Below, in pieces: positions 55,389 through 64,000 of a DNA stretch of 64,000 nt (positions are counted from its first letter, which is position 1; every line of letters begins with the position of its first letter). The translations under genes were made by a program, and so were the position numbers. A model generated the notes under the pieces. It had not been told where the DNA came from. It saw only the letters and a list, made by a program, of their open reading frames with translations, and did not search any database. Origin of the DNA: Triticum aestivum (lineage: Eukaryota > Streptophyta > Magnoliopsida > Poales > Poaceae); the NCBI RefSeq assembly GCF_018294505.1, contig NC_057809.1, positions 508,921,914 to 508,985,913 on the forward strand. Direction: 5' to 3'.

Positions 55389-56336
55389 TCCCTATTTCGA
55401 GTTGCAAATGTTAGCAACAGAACCAATATCAAATACCCAGGTGCTAATGCGAGCTCTAGTAAGGTACACATCAATAACATGTATATCACATATACCTTTG
55501 TTCACCTTGCCATCCTTCTTATCCACCAAATACTTGGGGCAGTTCCGCTTCCAGTGTCCAGTCTGCTTGCAGTAGAAGCACTCAGTTTCAGGCTTAGGTC
55601 CAGATTTGGGTTTCTTCTCCTGAGCAGTAACTTGCTTACTGTTCTTCTTGAAGTTCCCCTTCTTCTTCCCTTTGCCCTTTTTCTTGAAACTGGCGGTCTT
55701 GTTGACCATCAACACTTGATGCGCCTTCTTGATTTCTACCTCCGCAGCCTTTAGCATTGCGAAGAGCTCGGGAATTGTCTTATCCATCCCTTGCATGTTA
55801 TAGTTCATCACGAAGCTCTTGTAGCTTGGTGGCAGTGATTGAAGAACTCTGTCAATGACACTATCAACAGGAAGATTAACTCCCAGTTGAGTCAAGTGAT
55901 TATGATACCCACACATTTTGAGTATATGTTCACTGACAGAACTATTCTCCTCCATCTTGCAGCTATAGAATTTATTGGAGACTTCATATCTCTCAATCCG
56001 GGCATTTGCTTGAAATATTAACTGCAACTCCTGGAACATCTCATATGCTCCATGACGTTCAAAACGTCGTTGAAGTCCCAATTCTAAGCCGTAAAGCATG
56101 GCACACTGAACTATCGAGTAGTCATCAGCTTTGCTCTGCCAGACGTTCATACCATCTGGTGTTGCTCCAGCAGCAGGCCTGGCACCTAGCGGTGCTTCTA
56201 GGACGCAATTCTTCTGTGCCGCAATGAGGATAATCCTCAAGTTACGGACCCAGTCCGTGTAATTGCTACCATCATCTTTCAACTTTGCTTTCTCAAGGAA
56301 CACATTAAAATTCAACAGAACAACAACACGGGCCAT
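55389..56336 (-). pseudogene. gag: Copia gag and protease start, ending at a single stop
   Basis: The ATG at 56336 (MARVVVLLNFNVFLEKAKLK) opens 314 codons. The gag core runs to about residue 210. A lysine-rich segment precedes the zinc knuckle CFYCKQTGHWKRNC (C-x2-C-x4-H-x4-C, about residues 255-268). The protease begins near residue 300 with WVFDIGSVANICNSK: the usual catalytic Asp-Thr-Gly is Asp-Ile-Gly (codons about 55430-55422), which would impair it. A TAG then takes the place of the usual Gln, ending the frame at 55392; the reading continues in pol beyond it. Everything upstream of the stop is open, so gag itself could be made. Trans-complementation of other copies is possible only if it is transcribed. 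Confidence 0.88.
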
Positions 56337-57558
56337 CTATCTACAATTAAACATAGACAAGCAAGATACTATCAGGTACTAAGTTCATGATAAATTTAAG
56401 TTCAATTAATCATATTACTTAAGAACTCCCACTTAGAAAGATATCCCTCTAATCTTCTAAGTGATCACGTGATCCAAATCAACTAAACCATAACCGATCA
56501 TCACGTGAAATGGAGTAGCTTTCAATGGTGAACATCAATATGTTGATCATATCTACTATATGATTCACGCTCGACCTTTCGGTCTCAGTGTTTCGAGGCC
56601 ATATCTGCATATGCTAGGCTCGTCAAGTTTAACCTGAGTATTCTGCGTGTGCAAAACTAGCTTGCACCTGTTGTAGATGGACGTAGAGCTTATCACACCC
56701 GATCATCACGTGGTGTCTGGGCATGACGAACTTTGGCAACGGTGCATACTCAGGGAGAACACTTTTATCTTGAAATTTAGTGAGAGATCATCTTATAATG
56801 CTACCGTCAATCAAAGCAAGATAAGATGCATAAAAGATAAACATCACATGCAATCAATATAAGTGATATGATATGGCCATCATCATCTTGTGCTTGTGAT
56901 CTCCATCTCCGAAGCACCATCATGATCACCATCGTCACCGATGCGACACCTCGATCACCATCGTAGCATCATTGTCGTCTCGCCAATCTTATGCTTCCAC
57001 GACTATCGCTACCGCTTACTGATAAAGTAAAGCATTACAGCGCAATTGCATTGCATACAATAAAGCGACAACCATATGGCTCCTGCCAGTTGCCGATAAC
57101 TCGGTTACAAAACATGATCATCTCATACAATAAAATTTAGCATCATGTCTTGACCATATCACATCACAACATGCCCTGCAAAAACAAGTTAGACGTCCTC
57201 TACTTTGTTGTTGCAAGTTTTACGTGGCTGGTACGGGCTTAGCAAGAACCGTTCTTACCTACGCATCAAAAACACAACGATAGTTTGCCAAGTTGGTGCT
57301 GTTTTAACCTTCGCAAGGACCGGGCGTAGCCACACTTGGTTCAACTAAAGTTGGAGAAACTGACACCCTCCAGCCACCTGTGTGCAAAGCACGTTGGTAG
57401 AACTAGTCTCGCGTAAGCGTACGCGTAATGTCGGTCCGGGCCGCTTCATCCAACAATACTGTTGAACCAAAGTATGACATGCTGGTAAGCAGTATGACTT
57501 ATATCGCCCACAACTCACTTGTGTTCTACTCATGCACAACATTAACGCATAAAACCTA
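56337..57558 (-). other. Untranslated leader of the nearly intact Copia
   Basis: About 1.2 kb between the primer site and the gag ATG. No long frame. It corresponds to the leader kept in the chimeric fragment at 4901-6095 (inverted arrangement not needed: same strand). It contains repeated ATGATCACCATCGTCACCG-like stretches near 56930 and the CGCTCGACCTTTCGGTCTC block near 56568. Confidence 0.7.
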
Positions 57559-57571
57559 GGCTCGGATACCA
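57559..57571 (-). other. Primer-binding site of the nearly intact Copia
   Basis: TGGTATCCGAGCC on the minus strand, one base from the LTR. It differs by one base from the standard TGGTATCAGAGCC methionine-tRNA site. Confidence 0.85.
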
Positions 57572-57572
57572 C

Positions 57573-59302
57573 TGTTGGGTAACGTAGTAATTTCAAAAAA
57601 TTTCCTACGCACACGCAAGATCATGGTGATGCGAGAGGGAGAGTGTTGTCCATGTACCCTCGTAGACCGAAAGCGGAAGCGTTAGCACAACGCGGTTGAT
57701 GTAGTCGTACGTCTTCATGATCCGACCGATCCAAGTACCGAACGCACGACACCTCTGAGTTCAGCACACATTCAGCTCGATGACGTCCTGTGAACTCCGA
57801 TCCAGCAGAGCTTCACGGGAGAGTTCCGTCAGCACGACGGCGTGATGACGGTGATGATGTTGCTACCGACGTAGGGCTTTGCCTAAGCACCGCTACGATA
57901 TGACCGAGGTGGAATATGGTGGAGGGGGGCACTTCACACGGCTGGGAGAGATCAACTGATCAACTTGTGTGTCTAGAGGTGCCCCCTGCCCCTGTATATG
58001 AAGGAGCAAGGGGGGAGGCCGGCCGACCCTCTATGAGCGCGCCAGGAGGAGGAGTCCTCCTCCTTGTAGGAGTAGGACTCCTCTTTCCTACTCCTACTAG
58101 GAGGAGGAAAGGAAGGAGGAGAAGGAGAAGGAAGGAGAAGGAGAAAAAGGAGGAAAGGGGGGACGACCCCCTAGTCCAATTCGGTTTGGGCTAGGGGGCC
58201 GCGCGCCCTGCCTCCTCTCTTCCACCACTTGGCCCATGAGGCCCATTACTTCTTCCTTGTATTCCCGTAACTCCCCGGTACCCCCGAAAATACCCGAATC
58301 ACTTGGAACCTTTCTGATGTCCGAATATAGTCGTCTAATATATCAATCTTTACGTCTCGACCATTTTGAGACTCCTCATCATGTCCTCGATCTCATCTGG
58401 GACTCTGAACTACCTTTGGTACATCAAATCACATAAACTCATAATACAATCGTCACCGAAACTTTAAGCGTGCGGACCCTACGGGTTCGAGAACTATGTA
58501 GACATGACCAAGACATGTCTCCGGTCAATAACCAATAGCGGAATCTGGATGCTCATATTGGCTCCCACATATTCTACGAAGATCTTTATCGGTCAGACCG
58601 CATAACAACATACGTTGTTCCCTTTGTCATCGGTAGGTTACTTGCCCGAGATTCGATCATCGGTATCTCAATACGTAGTTCAATCTCATTACCGGCAAGT
58701 CTCTTTACTCGTTCTGTAATACATCATCCCGCAACTAACTTATTAGTTGCAATGCTTGCAAGGCTTAAGTGATGTGCATTACCGAGAGGGCCCAGAGATA
58801 CCTCTCCGACAATCGGAGTGACAAATCCTAATCTTGAAATACGCCAACCCAACAAGTACCTTTGGAGACACCTGCAGAGCACTTTTATAATCACCCAGTT
58901 ATGTTGTGACGTTTGGTAGGACACAAAGTGTTCCTCTGGTAAATGGGAGTTGCATAATCTCATAGTCATAGGAACATGTATAAGTTATGAAGAAAGCAAT
59001 AGCAACAAACTAAACGATCAAGTGCTGAGCTAATGGAATGGGTCAAGTCAATCACATCATTCTCCTAATGATGTGATCCCGTTAATCAAATGACAACTCA
59101 TGTCTATGGCTAGGAAACATAACCATCTTCGATTAACGAGCTAGTCAAGTAGAGGCATACTAGTGACACTCTGTTTGTCTATGTATTCACACATGTATTA
59201 TGTTTCCGGTTAATACAATTCTAGCATGAATAATAAACATTTATCATGATATAAGGAAATAAATAATAACTTCATTATTGCCTCTAGGGCATATTTCCTT
59301 CA
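57573..59302 (-). repeat. 5' LTR of the nearly intact Copia (1730 bp)
   Basis: In plus coordinates it runs from TGTTGGGTAACGTAG to CATATTTCCTTCA. Compared with 50592-52331 it has a deletion of about ten bases in the GATGCATAGC stretch and scattered substitutions. It contains the same purine-rich palindromes (about 58040-58180). Confidence 0.93.
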
Positions 59303-61819
59303 GCGCTCCCTTGAACAGCTCTAGAAGCTCCTCCATACTTCCTGGAGGGGAGGCGGATGGCCATAAGGCCTTGGCAACGCTCCGCATGGCCAGCCAAGCA
59401 TGCTCGTGCACTAGCGACATTCTTTGCAGCAGATCACTCGATGATCCGGACACCTCCTCTTCAGGACGGCCTGTCAATATACCTGCAAACATGACTATCG
59501 GTCCCATTTATCTCTGAACTACTTTAAAAATAGTTCGGACACATACTGAATATGCCGCCCCGCAGCTTCTTGTTCTCCTTCACGGAATCGGCTAGCTGGT
59601 CTCGAGCATCTTTCAATTCTTCACCCAATGTAGTGTTGGAATCCTGTAGCTTGTTTTTCTCATCTTTGACGCGGGTCAGCACACGCTCGCCTGCTGCGTG
59701 CTGCCTTTTCGCCTCTTTTTCTCCCTCTCGGGCGATCTTCAACTTCTCTTCAAGTTGATCAGACGACCCTATTATGCGATCAGCAGCAGAATTAGCATAG
59801 TTGGTATACAGTTATTGTTCCTCGGTGGAGGGGAACGTTACCAGAAGGAACTTCTTAACGTTTTCCAGTTCGGCAGTAGCAGCATTTAGCTGTGCCCAGC
59901 ACTGCTCCAGCTCCTGGGCTAGCAAGCAATTCTTCTTTGTAAGGACCTGGTCGTACAACGATCCTTAAATCAGTTGCGCCAAGTGCTTTCAGTCTTGGGG
60001 GCTATTGGCATATGGTTATCCTTTTTTGACAAAGAAAATTTACCTACACATCTATCAGATATTGCTTTGTGGCTCTTCTAAGCCCATCTCGAGCAGCTCA
60101 GATGTATGCGTCGCCCGAGATAAAGGCATTAAAAGCCTCCTCCGAGAACTTGGGGTCTCACAAGACAGCCCTGCAGCGCCGATGGTTCATGGCACTCTCT
60201 ACCTCCGAGTTGGTGATGGACATATTTTCCGAACCCTCGGCCGAAGGGCAGCCCAATGCTGTTCCTGCACCGGCCCCAGTCTCCTCGATTGGATCTAAAT
60301 CCCGGTTGTTGGGAACACCACCGACCGGGTCCCCGGACACAGTTCGGCGAACCCTCTTCCTGCAACCAAACAAACACACGAGTCACAGTCGGATGTGGCC
60401 GCCGAAAAGCATGTTTATCCGTACCTCCTCGATGAAGGCCCGACCGTGTCTTCACCCGCCTTCCTCTTCGAAGGCTTGCCCGGCGCAGGAGCCGATCTCT
60501 TTGAAATCGCCGAACGTCTCCCTTGTGAAGCACGATATAGTGCGGTGGGTGAGGCAGAATAAGAGCACTCTTTTAGAGAGGGTGTTTCTTAATTGTTTAC
60601 ATGTGAAGCAGGAAGAAGGCCAGGGTAGTCAGCGGTGATGGCCACTTCTGTGCTGTCATAGCTTGTCCGGTAAAACACTCCCTCCACAAGTACCACGAAT
60701 ATATCCGGATCCTCTTCAAACCCAGGATCTAGCTCCCGGTTGTGGATCTCCGGCTGTGGGGCAAGACTATGAAGTCCTTTGGTGACCTTCTGCCAGTGCT
60801 GTCATAACAAACATACTTGAAATTTATCAAAAGTAATCCGGAAGTGGAATGATTGGAATAGAGGGGTTGAGGCTTACCCAATTGGGAAGATCATACATAG
60901 AATACCCATCTCTGCGCTTAATGCGAAGAAACTCCTCTTCGTCCCCTTTAAACAGCTCGGCCAATACTTTGGCCAGAGCGGCGGGGGTATTCGGACCCTT
61001 CCGGCCATAGCGGGAGGCGTCATCCTCTCCATTGTAGTGTCACATGGGCAGCCCTCTGTATTGTAGCGGCTGAACCCCTCGCACTATGGATATCGCCATT
61101 ACCTCGATTATTGTGAGTCCGGACTGAGCAAGCATCTTTATCTTGCTCATAAGCTGGCAAACTTCTGCGCTGTCATCCTCTTCAAGACTTTGGGGACACC
61201 AACTGTGGCGTTTCTTCAGCGGAACGCTCGCAAATTCAGGAAGACCCTTTCGAACTGGGTCAGGAAGCGCGACGTCCTCGATATAGAACCATTCGGAAGG
61301 CCATTCTTTGGGTGCCTTCCTTGGTGTACCGGACAGATATCCAGTATCGGCGATACGCCATACTTCGGCTCCGCCCACTTCAAATATTGACCCCTCGTGA
61401 TTACGTGGGACAAGACAGAACAACTTCCTCCACAGCTCGAAATGAGCCTCGATACCTAGGAATAATTCACATAAAGCAACGTAACCCGCGATGTGCAGAA
61501 TGGACGCAGGGGTGAAGTTGTGCAGCTGGAGGCCATAGTATTCCAGAAGCCCTCGAAGGAACGGATGAATGGGAAATCCAACGCCCCTTAGCAGGTAGGG
61601 GACGAAACATACTCGCTCTCCCCTGGATGGATTGGGAAAGTCCTCTGCCTGAATCTAACCGTTGAAGGAATCTAGCCCCGCCCGAACAGGAACTAGATCT
61701 GCGGGGGGAAGAAATCCCTGCGTCTGCAACTTCGTCAATTGACTGTGGGACACTGAACACCTCTCCCACTCACCTTTCTCTGGGCCGGAACGGGTGGAGG
61801 AGCTGGGGGCGCTAGCCAT

Positions 61820-62012
61820 ACTGTAATGGTTTCTCCTAAGCAGTTTCTGGGGATTTCCTCTGTGTGGTGCCGAATGGATCTAGGATCCAAATCTCTTTAA
61901 TAGGCGCTCTTCCTTGCATGGACGGGGTGTTATCTGCAAAAATACCTTGACCTTCCACCTTCGCTCGACACATGGAAGGCTGTGACCTTCCAGTTATTCG
62001 CCGGCGTTGCCA
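61820..62012 (-). promoter_or_regulatory. Upstream region of the minus-strand antisense accessory gene
   Basis: This is the sequence immediately 5' of the ATG at 61819 on the minus strand, presumed leader and promoter. Unlike 34451-34458 of the other copy, no convincing TATA box is visible at the expected distance. The right boundary is uncertain because an unrelated-looking sequence starts near 62013. Confidence 0.35.
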
Positions 62013-63320
62013 TGTCATTTGCTTGCGTGTTGCATTTCATCATGTCATCATGTGCATTACATCATCATGTTTTTGAAACTTGAATCCGTCCGGGTTTCCC
62101 CAGTTCCGTCCGTTGTCTGTTCTGAGCCAACCACACTCGCACGCGCCCGCGGCATGTCTGAAATAGTATTTTATAAGTGGCCGAAAAATGTTCTCGGAAT
62201 GGGATGAAAGTTGGCATGTGGTCTTATTATAGTGTAGATAGACTGCCTGTCAAGTTTCATCGCATTTGGAGTCTGTTTGATGCCCCAACGCATAACTATA
62301 GCTGCAGTATAGTCGGTCAAATCGTCAGACGTTTTCGGGCTCCGAAAACTGTTGTCGGACTTTCCTCTCTTTCCTCCCTAGACCATCTACACAATCCACT
62401 ACTTACCGCCAGGCCCAATCTAGCCTCTCTTGTCAGCCCAAGCCCCTCCTCGCGCGCGCGTCCGAAAGCTGTCCCGGACCCGACCCGGACAGTCGTCACC
62501 ATTGGATCCGGATCATCCCCAAACAACTACAAAACGTCTCCGTTTTCTTAATTGGGCTCCCTAACCTATTTATCCGAGACCGTCCGATTTTGATCGGAGG
62601 GTCCAAAACTAATCCTTTTGTCCCTATATATAGACGAACCCCTACCCAAATCAGACCAAACCCTAAAATCTAGGAGATGTGTCCCATCGCCGTTTTCCAA
62701 ATCCTCCTCGGGATCTCCCCTGTCTGATCCACCCAACCAACCTCCTCCTTTCCCCGATCCAATGCGCCTGAGCTCCACCTTGCGTGCCCTCCTCCTCGTC
62801 CTTCCGGCCGCAACAGACGAACAGGAGGCCTCGCGCCTGCCTCCTCCTCGTTGCCTCGCTCGAGCCCAACAGGAGAGGAGCTCCTCCACGTCGTGCTCGT
62901 CACCGAGCCCTGCCTCGTCGCTGGAGAGGATCTCCTGCAGGACCTCCGGCCTCCTCCCATGTTCGGCCGCCGCAGCACCGGAGCTCCCTCCGCCATCGAG
63001 CACCACCAGTAGACGAGCCCCGCAGCTCCCTGCAACCTCCCGCTGGCATCCCTGATCCCCACCGCTGGACTTCGTCCCCGCCGTCTCGGTCATCTCTCGC
63101 CATTTCGTCACCGGCGAGCACCGACCCAGGTCACCGCGCTCGTTGCCTCCTCGCTCCTCTGCTTCGATCTCTCTCTCACTCGCCCGAGCCTCTCACCTCT
63201 CTCTGCCCGTGGACAGGCACTGCCGCCGGAGTGCCGCACCTCGTCGCCCCATCGCCGGCCGGCCTCGTCGTCGCTGGAAACGGGCTGGCCGTCCCCGGAT
63301 CTGGTTGCCCCATCGCCCCA
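62013..63320 (+). other. Unidentified repeat-like segment with a promoter-like core
   Basis: It begins with a CATCATGT-rich patch (62030-62075), turns GC-rich, has a TATA-like CCTATATATAGACG at 62623-62636, and is followed by C/T-rich sequence with overlapping proline/serine-rich open frames on both strands (62618-63323). I recognise no protein family in these frames. The layout (AT-rich start, TATA, GC-rich leader) would fit part of an LTR or a captured promoter. Neither termini nor target duplications were found. Confidence 0.35.
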
Positions 63321-63801
63321 TGAGGGAGTCCTGGATTAGGGGGTGTTCGGATAGCCGGACTATACCTTCAGCCGGACTCCTGGACTATGAAGATACAAGA
63401 TTGAAGACTTCATCCCATGTCCGGAAGGGACTTTCCTTGGCATGGAAGGCAAGCTTGGCGATGCGGATATGTAGATCTCCTACCATTGTAACCGACTTTG
63501 TGTAACCCTATCCCTCTTCGGTGTCTATATAAACCGGAGGGTTTTAGTCCGTAGGACAACATAGACAACAACAATCATACCATAGGCTAGCTTCTAGGGT
63601 TTAGCCTCTCCGATCTCGTGGTAGATCTACTCTTGTACTACCCATATCATCAATATCAATCAAGCAGGACATAGGGTTTTACCTCCATCGAGAGGGCCCG
63701 AACCTGGGCAAAACTTCGTGTCCCTTGCCTCCTGTTACCATCCGGCCTAGACGCACAGTTCGGGACCCCCTACCCGAGATCCGCCGGTTTTGACACCGAC
63801 A
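63321..63801 (+). repeat. 5' LTR of another gypsy element (481 bp)
   Basis: TGAGGGAGTCCTGG to TTTTGACACCGACA, the same termini and exactly the same length as the LTR at 35611-36091, with a TATA box at 63526-63535 (CTATATAAAC). It is followed by the primer-site region TTGGTGCTTTCATTGAGAG, so it is a 5' LTR of a new element rather than the missing 3' LTR of the one at 35611. Confidence 0.85.
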
Positions 63802-63849
63802 TTGGTGCTTTCATTGAGAGTTCCTCCGTTTCCGTCGCCGTCGGGCTTG

Positions 63850-64000
63850 ATGGCTCCTACCATCATCAATAGTGATGCGGTCCAGGGTGAAATTTGCCTT
63901 CCCGGATAGATCTCTATCTTCGGCAGCTTTGCACTGCGGGCCAATTCACTTGGCCATCTGGAGCAGATCGAAAGCTATGCCCCCGGCCATCAGGTCAGAT
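63850..64000 (+). pseudogene. gag: Start of gypsy gag at the window edge
   Basis: The ATG at 63850 lies 48 bp after the LTR, in the same position as the gag start at 36139. It encodes MAPTIINSDAVQGEICLPG and then a TAG; the reading continues as ISIFGSFALRANSLGHLEQI to the edge. The early stop parallels the TAG near 36205 of the other element. The rest lies outside the window. Confidence 0.6.

Larger units (their letters stand above)
50592..59302 (-). mobile_element. Nearly intact Copia retrotransposon (Angela/WIS/BARE-1 group), TSD GCGCT
   Basis: It is bounded by GCGCT at 50587-50591 and 59303-59307. In element orientation it comprises: 5' LTR 59302-57573, primer site 57571-57559, leader, gag (from 56336), pol (to 52404), polypurine tract 52346-52332, and 3' LTR 52331-50592. 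The coding region has only a handful of lesions, making it the best-preserved autonomous-type element here and the natural comparison for the degraded Copia at 25875-34404. Confidence 0.95.
50330..61819 (-). pseudogene. Antisense accessory gene (Transposase_28-type) of the plus-strand gypsy, split by a Copia insertion
   Basis: Minus-strand gene from the ATG at 61819 to TGA at 50330, with the Copia at 50592-59302 in an exon. Exon 1 (to 60878) holds GERVCFVPYLLRGVGFPIHP, ILHIAGYVALCELFLGIEAH and FVLWRK-like blocks, matching the plus-strand copy at 34569, with a TAG at 61657 and a stop near 61042. A GT-AG intron (60877-60799, 79 nt) lies where the other copy has its 81-nt intron, just before a (G/H)W-x-K motif. 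Downstream are DPGFEEDPDIFVVLVEGVFY, a coiled-coil stretch (about 59740-59540, KLKIAREGEKEAKRQ...) and the C-terminal EELLELFKGA joined across the Copia to RQRIQLWKISACREGARE. Two more stops lie near the end. Removing the Copia and one GCGCT keeps the frame. The protein's function is unknown. Confidence 0.7.

Noticed and set aside
62618..63323. Proline/serine/arginine-rich frames on both strands
   Set aside because: They are mutually overlapping, low-complexity and without recognised motifs; most likely leader-like GC-rich sequence.

Overview
The window looks like nuclear DNA of a Triticeae grass (wheat, Aegilops or a close relative). The evidence is an intron-containing plant ARID gene, Stowaway MITEs with TA target duplications, a Cassandra TRIM carrying 5S rRNA-derived sequence, and deeply nested Copia elements of the Angela/WIS/BARE-1 type and Ty3/gypsy elements, many with intact 5-bp target duplications. 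There is no bacterial-style operon, rRNA gene, tRNA gene or CRISPR array. Family assignments come from recognising motifs by eye; no database search was run.

Layout. 1-2.8 kb: the 5' half of one cellular gene on the minus strand, an ARID-domain protein with four exons visible (1315-2524). Its next intron or downstream part holds three Stowaway MITEs (one inside another) and the 3' end of an RTE-type LINE. 2.8-9.9 kb: a decayed DUF4283/zinc-knuckle ORF, then pieces of an acidic-ORF LTR element, a chimeric Copia element (4480-7957) and a gypsy LTR/gag fragment. 9.9-18.7 kb: a non-autonomous LTR retrotransposon with one large acidic zinc-knuckle ORF, interrupted by a solo Copia LTR (15023-16773). 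18.7-23.2 kb: low-coding sequence with two more MITEs, a two-ORF PIF/Harbinger remnant, and a Cassandra TRIM inserted into its transposase. 23.2-35.6 kb: a minus-strand gypsy element. Its 3' LTR contains a 1.8-kb Harbinger-like element (TAA duplication) with a gene-like ORF, its 3' internal region contains a complete Copia element (25875-34404, TAAGC duplication), and on the opposite strand it carries a spliced accessory ORF (34569-35610). 35.6-61.8 kb: a plus-strand gypsy element of the same group. Its reverse transcriptase is split by a second copy of the acidic-ORF element (38483-46733, CCGCA duplication), and its own antisense accessory gene is split by a nearly intact Copia element (50592-59302, GCGCT duplication). 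61.8-64 kb: an unidentified repeat-like stretch, then the 5' LTR and gag start of another gypsy element that runs off the right edge.

The only gene likely to serve the host is the ARID gene. All the rest is mobile DNA at different stages of decay, and removing each insert with one copy of its duplication restores the sequence beneath it. The most interesting signals are: the antisense, spliced Transposase_28-type gene present in two gypsy copies; the acidic-ORF LTR family that has no pol of its own; and a young Copia insertion (LTRs about 98% alike by eye) whose coding region was apparently already dead. I see no clear wholly new biological system.
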